Assembly (NCBI RefSeq): GCF_012275515.1
Contig: NZ_JAAZQL010000011.1
Span: 62,001-126,000, forward strand
Source: Novosphingobium sp. SG707
GTDB lineage: Bacteria; Pseudomonadota; Alphaproteobacteria; Sphingomonadales; Sphingomonadaceae
Direction: 5' to 3'
Length of the DNA: 64,000 nt
Shown here one piece after another: positions 27,355 to 36,272 of this stretch; the stretch's first letter is position 1, and every line of letters begins with the position of its first letter. Both the position numbers and the translations under genes were made by a program. The notes beneath the pieces were generated by a model. The model ran no database searches. It was not told the origin of the DNA and was given only the letters and a program-made list of their open reading frames with translations.

Positions 27355-28359
27355 TCAGAGCGGCAGCGGGGCTTTCATGCTGACGAGACCTGCTTCACGA
27401 AGTTCACGCCAGAAATCGGCGGGGATCGTTTCGTTCAATGCTGCGGTATCCTCGGCGATGCGCTGTGGCCGGCTGGCGCCCGGGATGACGGCCGCCACAG
27501 CGGGGTTGGCGAGCGGGAACTGCAACCCGGCCGCCTTCATGCTGATGCCGTAGCGGTCTGCGATCGCCTTGATCGCCGCAACCTTGGCGATGACCGCGGG
27601 CGTTGCGGGCGTATATTCGAAGTTCGGACCGCCGACCAGAGCGCCCGAGCTATAGGGACCGCCGACGACGATTCCCAGACCACGTTCGGCGACCTTCGGC
27701 ATCAACCGTTCGAGGGCCCGGTCATGGTCAAGCAGCGTGTAGCGTCCGGCGAGCAGCGACCCGTCCGGCCGTGGGCCATCGAGATCGAGCAGCAGTTCAA
27801 CCGCTTCGACCCGGTTCACACCGAGACCCCAGGCCTTGATGGTGCCCTCGTCGCGCAGTCGGTCGAGCGCCTTGAATGCACCAATGCGCGCTTCCTCGAA
27901 CTTTGCCAGCCATTCGTCGCCATAGAAATCCTGTGCCACGTCATGGACCCAGACGATGTCGATATGGTCGGTCTTGAGGCGCTTCAAACTGTCTTGGATC
28001 GAGCGCAGCGTCGCATCGTACGAATAATCGTTGATCACTTTGTTGCGTCGCCCATGGGAGAAAACGTTGCCCTTCTCACCGTTGTCACGGGGGGCCTCCT
28101 CGACCTCGTCGAGCACGATGCGGCCGACCTTGGTGCTGATCACATATTGGTCGCGAGGCTTGTCCTTGAGCGCTTCGCCCATGCGGATCTCGGCAAGGCC
28201 CGCACCATAGAACGGTGCATTGTCGAAGTAGCGGATGCCGTCATTCCATGCGGCCTCGACAGTCGCCAGCGCTTCCTCTTCAGGGATCGCGCGGAACATA
28301 TTGCCGAGCGGGGCAGCGCCGAAGCCAAGCTTCGACGGGAGGATGTCCTTGAGTGCCAT
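27355..28359 (-). CDS. Aldo/keto reductase
   Basis: 334 residues, AKR family. Signatures are GIRYFDNAPFYGAGLAEIRMGEAL (active-site Asp and Tyr), the catalytic Lys in ISTKVGRIV, and DIVWVHD with the expected His. The NADPH-binding C-terminus contains VIPGASRPQRIAED. It probably reduces aldehydes or sugars. Start ATG 28359 (MALKDILP) follows AAAAAGGACC. It is the last gene of an operon with the ABM monooxygenase and the DJ-1-like protein. Confidence 0.9.
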   Translation of the reverse strand: MALKDILPSKLGFGAAPLGNMFRAIPEEEALATVEAAWNDGIRYFDNAPFYGAGLAEIRMGEALKDKPRDQYVISTKVGRIVLDEVEEAPRDNGEKGNVFSHGRRNKVINDYSYDATLRSIQDSLKRLKTDHIDIVWVHDVAQDFYGDEWLAKFEEARIGAFKALDRLRDEGTIKAWGLGVNRVEAVELLLDLDGPRPDGSLLAGRYTLLDHDRALERLMPKVAERGLGIVVGGPYSSGALVGGPNFEYTPATPAVIAKVAAIKAIADRYGISMKAAGLQFPLANPAVAAVIPGASRPQRIAEDTAALNETIPADFWRELREAGLVSMKAPLPL

Positions 28360-28387
28360 GATGATGGTCCTTTTTCGGTATTGATGT

Positions 28388-28684
28388 TCAGGCGACTGCC
28401 AGCGCGTCGAGCGTGAACGCGCTGCGTTCGGCAAGGTCGTTGATGGCGGCAAGATAGGTTTGGAAGTGATCGCTCGCACGGTGGGCGGCAACGGCGTCGG
28501 CATTTTCATACAGTTCGTCCAGGACGAACCGGCCCTGTACTGCCTGATCGGCCCAAAGATCATAGCGCAGATTGCCGGGTTCGGCGCGCGAAGGCCCGAT
28601 CATGCCGTCGAGCAGATCGCGCAACGCATCGGTCTTGCCCGATCGGGCTGTAAGGACGGCGATAATCTTGACATGGCTGGTCAT
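28388..28684 (-). CDS. Antibiotic biosynthesis monooxygenase (ABM) domain protein
   Basis: 98 residues, dimeric ferredoxin-like ABM fold: VKIIAVLTARSGKTDALRDLL, EPGNLRYDLWADQAVQGRFVLDELYENADAVAAHRAS. The family includes quinol monooxygenases (YgiN). It lies between an aldo/keto reductase and a DJ-1-like gene, so a role in quinone or electrophile handling is plausible. ATG 28684 chosen. Confidence 0.85.
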   Translation of the reverse strand: MTSHVKIIAVLTARSGKTDALRDLLDGMIGPSRAEPGNLRYDLWADQAVQGRFVLDELYENADAVAAHRASDHFQTYLAAINDLAERSAFTLDALAVA

Positions 28685-28761
28685 GGTGATTGTTCCTGTT
28701 TGCAATGGGCGGGTGGAAGGGGCGGAGCGCCTGCGCAGCGCCCCGCCGGTCATCCGGGTTT

Positions 28762-29556
28762 TCATGCCTGCCGGGCGTCGAGCGCCTGGACCAGCGCCGC
28801 AGCGATCGGATGGTCCGAACGCGGGTTCTGCCCGGTGATGAGCTCACGGTCGATGACCACGTTTGGCGCGAAGTCGACCGGCGTGGTCTCCACCCTCCCG
28901 CCTGCGGCGGCCAAAGCCCGGGGCATGTCGAAGTACATCCTTGCATGCAGGATGTGATCCTCGACCACCTTCTCCTCGCTCGCGGAGAAGATTGTCATGC
29001 GATAGCCGGCATAGGGCCAGTTCTTCGCCCATTCGCTTGCCTTGTCGTCGGCACCGGCGATCAATGCGGCGCGGAAGGCACGGGGATCGTCGATTGCTGC
29101 GGCGAGCGCGATCGGGCCGTGGCAGAGCAATGCGGTCGGCTTGCCTGCGTCGTGGAAGTGGCGAAGGATCTCGCCGACTTCAGCGTCCTGCATCAGATCA
29201 ACCACCGGAGCCTGGCCGCCGGGGAAGAACACGCCGGCGAACCGGTCAAGCCCGTCATCGATCACCGAGCTCAGGGTGCGGGGCGCGTTCATGGCCGGGC
29301 TGTTGTCGTAATAGTCCCGGGCCGCGCGGTAGGCGGATTCGTCATTGTCGAAATGGGCCGGCGCGTCAGACGCGGCGTCGATCGTCGGCTTCTCCCCGTT
29401 CGGTGTCGCCAGCACGAGTTCGTAGCCAGCCGCTTCGAGCGCCATCGCCGGCACCACGGTTTCGTTGAGATACTGGCCGGTCGCACCCCACTTGTTGCCC
29501 TGCACCTCGATGCGGGTGGCGTTGGAGCCGATCACGAGAACCTTGCCTTTGGTCAT
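28762..29556 (-). CDS. DJ-1/PfpI-family protein (Hsp31-like glyoxalase/amidotransferase fold)
   Basis: 264 residues. The nucleophile elbow is LLCHGP with the conserved Cys, and an acidic residue precedes it. The segments VLVIGSNATRIEVQGNKWG and GYELVLATPNGEKPTID are of the Hsp31/YhbO class. Members act as glutathione-independent glyoxalases or deglycases. Divergent from the LysR gene at 29675 and upstream of the ABM and AKR genes. Confidence 0.85.
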   Translation of the reverse strand: MTKGKVLVIGSNATRIEVQGNKWGATGQYLNETVVPAMALEAAGYELVLATPNGEKPTIDAASDAPAHFDNDESAYRAARDYYDNSPAMNAPRTLSSVIDDGLDRFAGVFFPGGQAPVVDLMQDAEVGEILRHFHDAGKPTALLCHGPIALAAAIDDPRAFRAALIAGADDKASEWAKNWPYAGYRMTIFSASEEKVVEDHILHARMYFDMPRALAAAGGRVETTPVDFAPNVVIDRELITGQNPRSDHPIAAALVQALDARQA

Positions 29557-29674
29557 GGAAACCTCCTGTCGTTGCAGTCGCGTCCGCGTTCCGGACGATC
29601 AGAAGATGCGCGTTCAACACTCATTGCAGAAGTTTATTTCTTGGATTTTAGATATACGTATGAGAGTATGACTG
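29557..29674. promoter_or_regulatory. LysR operator region between divergent genes
   Basis: The 118 bases between the DJ-1-like and LysR genes are AT-rich and contain ATACGTAT (29654-29661) and the repeat-like ATATACGTATGAGAGTAT. LysR regulators typically bind in the space between themselves and divergent targets. The exact binding site is not established. Confidence 0.45.
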
Positions 29675-30604
29675 ATGCGCTACGACCTCAACCTGTTGCC
29701 GATCTTCGTGGCGCTCATGGAAGAGCGCAGCGTCACCCGCGCGGCCGAGCGGCTCGGCATGACGCAGCCCGCACTGTCCAACGCGCTGGCGCGGCTGCGG
29801 TTGATGCTGAAGGATCAACTGTTCATTCGCGAACGCTACGGTATCCAGCCGACCCCCATTGCGCTGGAGCTGGCGCCGGGGATCGCCGACGCGCTCGCCA
29901 GTCTGGACGATGCGGTGTTGGGGCAGCAGGACTTCGATCCCGCTTCTGCGGAGCGGCTCTTCACGATCGCGCCCAATGGCTATGTCGAGTTCGTGATCGT
30001 GCCGGCATTGGTGGCCAGGCTCGCCGAGTTAGCACCCGGCATCAAGCTGCGGCTGACGCCCTACGGCAACGACCTGGCCGAGACCGGGGTAGTGTCAGGC
30101 ACAACTGCGATGGTGCTCGGGCGCATCACCGACCCGCCTGACAATCTGGTGGTCCAGCACCTGATGGACGAGGGTCTCGAATGCGTCGTGCGCGCCGATC
30201 ACCCGGAAATCGGCAGTTCGATATCCCGCGAGCAGTTCGAAGGCATGCGCCACGTCAATGTGGTGCCGCCGGGCCGTATGCGCGCCGGCTTGTTCAAGGC
30301 CCTGGCGCAGCAGAATTTGAAGCGCGAAGTCGCTCTCTCGGTCACCAATTTCTTCGCCGTGGCCGAGATGATCGCGGTTACCGATTACGTCGCGACTTTA
30401 CCGCGGCTGATCTGCAGGCGGCTCTCACATGATCCGCGCCTGCGCGTCCTGTCCGCGCCGGTCGATCTCGGCAGCTTCCCGGTCGAGATGGCCTGGCATG
30501 TCCGCTACCGCCATGACCCTGCGCATCGCTGGCTGCGTTCGCTTGTCGGGCGTGTGGTGGGCGAGCTCACGAATGGAGCAGGGGCCGGCCTCGCGGTCGA
30601 CTAG
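29675..30604 (+). CDS. LysR-family transcriptional regulator
   Basis: 309 residues. An N-terminal winged helix (DLNLLPIFVALMEERSVTRAAERLGMTQPALSNALARLR) is followed by the periplasmic-binding-like effector domain. Divergent to the DJ-1/ABM/AKR operon, so it is its likely activator. Such pairs often respond to electrophiles or quinones, which is inference here. Confidence 0.88.
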   Translation: MRYDLNLLPIFVALMEERSVTRAAERLGMTQPALSNALARLRLMLKDQLFIRERYGIQPTPIALELAPGIADALASLDDAVLGQQDFDPASAERLFTIAPNGYVEFVIVPALVARLAELAPGIKLRLTPYGNDLAETGVVSGTTAMVLGRITDPPDNLVVQHLMDEGLECVVRADHPEIGSSISREQFEGMRHVNVVPPGRMRAGLFKALAQQNLKREVALSVTNFFAVAEMIAVTDYVATLPRLICRRLSHDPRLRVLSAPVDLGSFPVEMAWHVRYRHDPAHRWLRSLVGRVVGELTNGAGAGLAVD

Positions 30605-30908
30605 AAACAGCACGCCGGGGCGTGTCGGCGGCCGCCATGCTTGCTGCCGAGGGTGACTGCCGAACAATCGGAAAGCACTGCCCGAGGGACCGACGAATCG
30701 CGGCAGATTCAGCGCGTCCTCTTTGGATTAGCGGACTGACTGCCCCTGAGTGTCTGAAAATCGGCGCCGAGTGTCCAGTCTGGATCGGTATCGCGGGATG
30801 CGAACGCCGGATCGTGGGACAAAACCGACATTCCGCATCGACTGGGCGAATGACAGGGACTGTCAAAAGCATCCTCTTTTAGCCCGGTGTCGGGGTTGGC
30901 GAGACCGG
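30605..30908. other. Intergenic stretch
   Basis: 304 bases between the LysR stop and the end of the next minus-strand gene. No gene, hairpin or repeat was identified with confidence. Confidence 0.35.
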
Positions 30909-31718
30909 TCAAGTCCCGCATTTAGTTAGCGCTTTTTCCCCGCCTACACCTTCCAGCAACCGCCCTGCAAGGTCAGCAACGGCTTTCGGGGTTGCGGGCC
31001 ACCCCAGAGTTTTGCGCGATCCGGGAAACACGACATAGCGCATCACCCCCGGAGCAACCCCAGCACCATTGCGTGCGTCAAGATTAATGCCGCCAAGCGC
31101 TGCGAACAGGGCGATAGATCCTTCCCCGAGGTTGGCGTCGGCCCCTCCACCTGTGTCGCCGATGACAAATGGCGTGCTTTTTCCGTTTGCGAGGTTCCAT
31201 ACTATGCCAACGTCGCCGGGCGCGCCGGTCCCTTTCAATTTCGGGAATGCGCTGCCCGGAAGGACCATATAGGGAATAGTGTTGGAGTCAGTATAAGTCT
31301 TTGGATCTGTTGGAACTCCGCCCCTCACGCGAAGGGCGGTTTGCGATACGAAATAGCCGGCAAACGGCCCGCTGCGCTGAACATATGGTCGACTGGGGTG
31401 CTCTGGCTCTGCCACCAGAACGTCTGGCCACCAACTTGCGTGGCTGTTCAAGCCCCAACCCGCGTTGGCGGGGTTGTCCAGCCCCAAGTATGGCGCCTTC
31501 TTTCGCTGCAGGTCGGCGGGATGATACGCATTGGGCGCGCCATCGGCGTCGATACGGCTATGCTTGGTGGCATAGCAGTAAGCACCTGAATTGGCATCCC
31601 GCCTCAGCTTTGTATCTTTGAAACTGGCGTTAGGGAAATCCTGCCAAGGCGTAAATTCCGCCGCAACGGCGCTCTGAGCGCCGATCAGACATATCATTGG
31701 TGCAATCAAAGCGCGCAT
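30909..31718 (-). CDS. Secreted GH75-like chitosanase
   Basis: 269 residues. The signal peptide is MRALIAPMICLIGAQSAVAAE. The mature part resembles glycoside hydrolase family 75: AYCYATKHSRIDADGAPNAYHP, YFVSQTALRVRGG, PYMVLPGSAFPK, GDVGIVWNLANGKSTPFVIGDTGGG and LGEGSIALFAALG. ATG 31718 is preceded by GGGGGAAAG. The next minus-strand gene upstream encodes a second secreted glycan hydrolase, so a chitin/chitosan or cell-wall lysis function is likely. Confidence 0.65.
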   Translation of the reverse strand: MRALIAPMICLIGAQSAVAAEFTPWQDFPNASFKDTKLRRDANSGAYCYATKHSRIDADGAPNAYHPADLQRKKAPYLGLDNPANAGWGLNSHASWWPDVLVAEPEHPSRPYVQRSGPFAGYFVSQTALRVRGGVPTDPKTYTDSNTIPYMVLPGSAFPKLKGTGAPGDVGIVWNLANGKSTPFVIGDTGGGADANLGEGSIALFAALGGINLDARNGAGVAPGVMRYVVFPGSRKTLGWPATPKAVADLAGRLLEGVGGEKALTKCGT

Positions 31719-31839
31719 AATTCTTTCCCCCAAGTTCAAATTGATGCCTTTTGACGCCCCCGTGACCTTCCCGTCCCGATTAGCGGGTCCGGAGCCCAAT
31801 CAAAATGACGATCTTTTGATTTGTTGTTAGCTGCGATTT

Positions 31840-32607
31840 TCATGTCGAAGGCCGAAGGCACTTGCGAAAGTCGCGAGCAAAGGCTCCTGTTATGTCTGCG
31901 TTTGGTGACCCAGGATTTGTCGTTGCACGCGCGGCCGTCCACTGTGGTTGCGTTTGGTCGAGGTAATAAGAGACCGGTTTTCGACTGCCAAACCATCCTT
32001 TCAGCATCCCTTCGATCAGGATGCGCGCGGAGGTGGGCGGATCGAGTGCCTTGTCCGGGTCAGCGATAAGATTGCTTCCAACCAAGTCGCCCGCGCGCTT
32101 GTAGGACGCCGGTCCAGTGAGCTGATTGAAACCACGCCCGTAATAGCGAAAACCAGTTGTGTCGACCTTTGCGTAATTTGCGCTGACGGGTAACGGAGGA
32201 AGTCCTTTCAATTGCCGCTCAGCATTACGCTTATTAGCACGCCCCTGAAGCAACCGGCCGATTGCCCGCTCACGACAATCTTCGTCGCTGCCACATTTCG
32301 GCGCCTCACGGATCGGAAAGAACGTGCCCGCCGATTCTCGGCGGGCCGTTGCGAGTACATAGGCTAAATGGTTTGGGTCGCTGTCCCCATAGAGAGACCA
32401 TGCATCGAGCACGATAGTTGCGCCTTGCTGCCTCTTTGCGTCGAATGTCCAGCCGCCTCGCCGAATGGCAGTCCCATATGGCTTGTCCACTTCATACCCA
32501 TTCATCTTTGCACAAGTACTGAAGAGATAGTTCCGATCAGGTTGAAATACCTGATTAAGAGAGGATGAGCTGATTATGAGTGCGGCCACAGCAATGATGG
32601 ACTTCAT
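31840..32607 (-). CDS. Secreted GH19-like chitinase/lysozyme
   Basis: 255 residues. The signal peptide is MKSIIAVAALIISSSSLNQ. The core LAYVLATARRESAGTFFPIRE and GFRYYGRGFNQLTGPASYKRAG resembles GH19/lysozyme enzymes of phages and bacteria, with a catalytic Glu in the TARRESAG segment. ATG 32607 is preceded by GGGGGATGAT. It lies next to the GH75-like gene on the same strand, 121 bases apart. Confidence 0.75.
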   Translation of the reverse strand: MKSIIAVAALIISSSSLNQVFQPDRNYLFSTCAKMNGYEVDKPYGTAIRRGGWTFDAKRQQGATIVLDAWSLYGDSDPNHLAYVLATARRESAGTFFPIREAPKCGSDEDCRERAIGRLLQGRANKRNAERQLKGLPPLPVSANYAKVDTTGFRYYGRGFNQLTGPASYKRAGDLVGSNLIADPDKALDPPTSARILIEGMLKGWFGSRKPVSYYLDQTQPQWTAARATTNPGSPNADITGAFARDFRKCLRPST

Positions 32608-33000
32608 ATCATCCCCCAAGACAATATCGCCGCGCCATGTATCAATTAATATTACGTCAGAGTCCATAGGTTGAATTGCGGCCGTTCTCATCAGGTGGGA
32701 GGGTCCGGCGCCTCGATCAAACGGCACGAACGTCATGCTTGTACCAGCAATGATCAAGTGGGGGAGCTAGGGGAAGTGACAAGTGTCAATCTAAGCCGCC
32801 GTCCACGACAATGCATCGGAATGACGGCGTGTGGTTGGCAACGCCTATGCAGGAAGGTGGGCGTTGCCGCCCTCAGAGCTGACATTCGAACGCTTAGTAC
32901 GACGCCCTCAAACCTGCCCTCTGTTCATCAGGCTGTACCGTGCGGTCCCATCGGCAAAAGGCCGCTCGCCCTCTCCGGCAGCAACCTGTAAGTATTCTGT
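32608..33000. other. Intergenic stretch between hydrolases and conflict genes
   Basis: 393 bases. No gene, clear promoter or repeat could be supported. It marks the edge between the hydrolase pair and the region 33-43.7 kb. Confidence 0.35.
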
Positions 33001-34113
33001 ATGTCAGAGCGTATCGACATCGACGTGAACGAGCAACGCGATCCAGCGATCTTGCTCTATGGCCTGTCCGCCACCGATAGCCCGCGGACCTTCTACTACG
33101 ACGAGACCAACAATCATCGACTAGTCTACCTGACGGACAAGGGTTTCAACGTTCCTGATCCCCGCCCGTTCGTCCTCGGGGGCGTCGTCCGTCCGCGGGA
33201 GGAGAGGCCGATCGACCTCGCGGAGTTAAGGCGCTTGATGGGCATCCAGCCCAATGCGCCGGAACTGAAGTGCGCCATGGTCGCCAAGGGCGAATTCGCA
33301 ACCATGCTGGGTTCGAGGAAGCTCGCCGTATTCCTCGACTGGATCGCGCACGAGGGCTACCTGCTCCATTTCATCGCACTCGACCCGGTCTACTTTTCTT
33401 ACGTCGACATCATCGACTCGATGCCTGAGATCGGGATGTTCGATCTAGATGGCCGATTCATCCTGAAGAATGACCTCTACCGCGTCCTCCGCCGCGATTT
33501 GGGTGCGACGCAGGCGATGCTGCGCCGCCATTCCTATCCCGCGCTGGTGGATGGCGACGTCAGGGGGTTTCTCCGCGAGTTGATCAGCCTGGTGGAGGAC
33601 GGCGAGGATCTCATGCCTCACTTCAACCTAATGATGCTCAAGGGAGTCCTCCAATCGGGTAGGGCCCTCTCGTCCCTGCCTCTGCTCGACGACACCCCCG
33701 GCCTGATCATGCGGGACTTCGCTTCCATGTTCACGCACCGCCTGTGCCTGTTCAAGGACAGTCGGCACGTTCTAGACAGGGAGGATAGGGTCAGCAGGGT
33801 CCTGGAAGGCTACCGCTTCGTGGACGCGGGCCAGCCGCTCGATCTCTACCGGTTCGCCGATTCCAGATCCGAACCGGGAGTGCAGCTCGCCGATGTCGTC
33901 GTCGGCCTGCTCGGCGCGTGCCTGGCGTGGCTGAGGGGAATGTCAGGCGAGGATGTTCTCGCTGCTGTAGAGAGCTTGACGCTAGCCCAGAACGGCAATC
34001 GCCTCCGTCTTGCGGACCTTGTCGATCGGTCGATCAAGGAGACAGGCGCCTTCGTTCAGAAGGCGATCAGCCTCGACGACATGCAGGGGCTCGAGCTGTT
34101 CCTTGAACGATGA
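33001..34113 (+). CDS. DUF3800 domain protein (RNase H-like)
   Basis: 370 residues. The signature FYYDETNN (Asp34, Glu35) and the C-terminal QLADVVVG with Asp are the acidic residues of DUF3800, an RNase H-like domain often found in conflict loci. The region between is variable. No strong ribosome binding site precedes ATG 33001. It converges tail-to-tail on the 34129 gene with a 15-base gap, at the edge of the PRTase/AAA/SIS-HAD/PfkB operon. Confidence 0.8.
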   Translation: MSERIDIDVNEQRDPAILLYGLSATDSPRTFYYDETNNHRLVYLTDKGFNVPDPRPFVLGGVVRPREERPIDLAELRRLMGIQPNAPELKCAMVAKGEFATMLGSRKLAVFLDWIAHEGYLLHFIALDPVYFSYVDIIDSMPEIGMFDLDGRFILKNDLYRVLRRDLGATQAMLRRHSYPALVDGDVRGFLRELISLVEDGEDLMPHFNLMMLKGVLQSGRALSSLPLLDDTPGLIMRDFASMFTHRLCLFKDSRHVLDREDRVSRVLEGYRFVDAGQPLDLYRFADSRSEPGVQLADVVVGLLGACLAWLRGMSGEDVLAAVESLTLAQNGNRLRLADLVDRSIKETGAFVQKAISLDDMQGLELFLER

Positions 34114-34128
34114 CGACGTCGTCCGGCG

Positions 34129-34782
34129 TCACGATCGTTCCGGCGTAGCCGCCCCGCCCGATGTTTTCTCCTTTGCTGCCTCCGCGATCCTCATCTCCCA
34201 CAGTTCTCGGCTTTTGAGCATGATGGGCCATTGCGTCAGGTATTCCGACGGCACCGGGTGGTCGATGAAGTTAAACACCGCGGACATGTGGGACGCGATC
34301 CGCTCGAGCTCCTCGGCGCCCTTGTTGATGCTTTCAGCGTTCAGGTTGTTGAGGCGCTTCTCGGTGAGGGTCCGGTGCCGGGCCTTCACGATCTCGAAGG
34401 TCCCGTCCCAGGGGTCTTGGTCGAAGTGGCTATGCGCCAGCACGTTCCGGGTGCCGTTCAGTTCGTGGAGCCGTCCGTCGCCCACGTTCCCCAGAGCGAG
34501 ATGAGGTGCGGTGTGCATCAGCAGCTGCAGATTCGTGGCTCTCGTCGCGAAGTCGCCCAGCGCAAGGTTTGCAAGGCTGCCGTCCGGCGCGAGCATCCTG
34601 ACCGCCTTCGATAGAATTCCGGTCATCCAGAAGTCCACTTCGTTGTGGGCCATGATGAACCTGCCGAGCGCCTCACGGTATCCGGCCCTGATGGCGGGGT
34701 CTGCGATCGGCTCATCGAAGTCCGGCTCGTCGAAGCCGTTGTCGTACCGGTCCGCTGGATCATCGTCGGCATCGTCACTCAT
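34129..34782 (-). CDS. HEPN-like protein with RNxxxHSxF motif
   Basis: 217 residues. An acidic N-terminus (MSDDADDDPADRYDN) is followed by a helical domain. A helix with NEVDFW (about residues 47-52) precedes the motif RNVLAHSHF (Arg112 to His117), close to the Rx4-6H RNase motif of HEPN proteins. A similar protein with RNRIMHSQF lies at 43155-43688. Function is not known; a HEPN-type RNase or sensor is an inference. Confidence 0.6.
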   Translation of the reverse strand: MSDDADDDPADRYDNGFDEPDFDEPIADPAIRAGYREALGRFIMAHNEVDFWMTGILSKAVRMLAPDGSLANLALGDFATRATNLQLLMHTAPHLALGNVGDGRLHELNGTRNVLAHSHFDQDPWDGTFEIVKARHRTLTEKRLNNLNAESINKGAEELERIASHMSAVFNFIDHPVPSEYLTQWPIMLKSRELWEMRIAEAAKEKTSGGAATPERS

Positions 34783-35084
34783 CGCGCACCTGTCTGTTCG
34801 GACGGGAGGTCTTCTTCACGACCCTGCCGCGCAAATTGCGCGAGTGCCAGGTCTTAGACGCGTATACAGCGATCTTCGACCAAACCGGTCATGACGTCGG
34901 GCAAGCCCCAGACTCGCCATCGAGAAGATATGTGCCGGTTCGCCTGAACATTGAAAATGGTTACACCTCCGGAGCGGACAAAATTTTTTGTGTTTCCAAG
35001 CGTCGGAGCGATTGGCTGCTTCCGTCCGCCGTCGTATAGTGCTGCGGTGCGTGAAGAAACTTGTCCGAATAGCCTGATGGCGTC
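34783..35084. promoter_or_regulatory. Divergent promoter region upstream of PRTase operon
   Basis: 302 bases between the divergent HEPN-like and PRTase-like genes, holding their promoters. It contains an AT-rich patch around 34979-34994 (ACAAAATTTTTTGTG, partly palindromic). No definite operator was identified. Confidence 0.4.
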
Positions 35085-36272
35085 ATGTCGCATGGGGGGG
35101 GCGCTCACATGTTGAACGTCCTCGCGCTCGAGCTCATCGCCGACGTCATGAAGTGGGAGAACGAGGAGGCCACTCGAGAATACGCCTGGCTCCGGCTCAT
35201 CTCTTCGATGAAATACGACGGGTATTCCGATTTTAGGGCCGGAGTGCGCTTTCTGGAAAGCCTGGTTTCCTGGCTCAGGCAGTTCGACGAAGCTGACAGG
35301 GCGGCTGCCTACTCGTTCGTCAAGGAGAGGCTTGTCTACATCTCCGGCCTCGAAATGCAGCGGGTCATCGAGACGTTCATCCCCGAAGTGGTCTTCCCAT
35401 ACCTGCGAGTCTCGGTTGCCGAGGAGTTCGGGATCAAGCCCTACGAGGTCTGGCGGACGAAGGAGACGGCAGCGGCCTTCGGTCGACGCCTCCGCCGCTG
35501 CCTCTTCGTGGGACTGAGCGACGGAAGCCGGATCGATGTGCTGCGCCGGGCCAACGCGGGCCGACTGTCGCAGGAGCAGGTCATCCCGATGATGAACGTC
35601 GACGATGAAAAGTGGAAGAGTCTCGCTGAGGACCTGATGAAGGAACTCGGCGATGACGCCCGCTTCGACGACGTCTACCTCATCGATGACTTCACGGCGT
35701 CGGGAACGACCTTCATCCGGTTTCCGGACGGCAAACCCAAAGGCAAGCTGCACAAGTTCGAGAGCATCGTGCAGCACGCGAAGGAAAGGCTCGTTGGCGC
35801 GGGTGAGGCCTTCCCGCTGTCGGACCACTACACCTTGCATATCCACCACTACGTCTCGACGATGCAGGCGCACGATGCGCTGGTCGAGCGGGTGACGGAA
35901 GCAGACCAGAGGCTTGTCGGAAAGAGCTTCGGCAATTGGAAAATCACCGAGGGTATGCTCCTGCCGTCCGATATCCGCGTCGCCACGATCGACAAGGAGA
36001 CGAGGGGTGCCACGGCCATATGGCCGACGGATGGTCCGATCGTCGAGCTTTGCAGCCGGTATTACGATCATGAATTGTTCGAGCGGCTGGAGAAGCATTG
36101 CAGGGAGGCGGGTCAGAGCGACATGAAGTATGGCTACGCGGACTGCGCCTTGCCGCTCGTCCTCGAACACAACACTCCGAACAACGCCGTGCCTCTCCTG
36201 TGGGCAGAGACCAACGGCAAGGCTGGGAATCCGATGCATCCGCTCTTCTTCCGGCGCGACAGGCACGGCTGA
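35085..36272 (+). CDS. Phosphoribosyltransferase-like protein of a conflict-type operon
   Basis: 395 residues. The PRPP-binding loop is VYLIDDFTASGTTF (about residues 197-210), the classic DDxxTSGxT pattern of PRTases. A helical region of about 190 residues precedes it and an extended C-terminal region follows. The fold matches PRTase-like proteins that occur with AAA ATPases in predicted biological conflict systems, not purine salvage enzymes. The start could be ATG 35085 or ATG 35109; the latter follows a G-run. The stop overlaps the AAA gene start (TGATG at 36270-36274). First gene of a five-gene overlapping operon. Confidence 0.75.
   Translation: MSHGGGAHMLNVLALELIADVMKWENEEATREYAWLRLISSMKYDGYSDFRAGVRFLESLVSWLRQFDEADRAAAYSFVKERLVYISGLEMQRVIETFIPEVVFPYLRVSVAEEFGIKPYEVWRTKETAAAFGRRLRRCLFVGLSDGSRIDVLRRANAGRLSQEQVIPMMNVDDEKWKSLAEDLMKELGDDARFDDVYLIDDFTASGTTFIRFPDGKPKGKLHKFESIVQHAKERLVGAGEAFPLSDHYTLHIHHYVSTMQAHDALVERVTEADQRLVGKSFGNWKITEGMLLPSDIRVATIDKETRGATAIWPTDGPIVELCSRYYDHELFERLEKHCREAGQSDMKYGYADCALPLVLEHNTPNNAVPLLWAETNGKAGNPMHPLFFRRDRHG

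Noticed and set aside
27193..28416. 407-codon plus-strand frame opposite the aldo/keto reductase
   Set aside because: It is a shadow of the reductase, which has all catalytic residues on the minus strand.
28690..30141. 483-codon plus-strand frame across the DJ-1 and LysR genes
   Set aside because: It spans two divergent genes in the wrong frame and has no ribosome binding site or domain.
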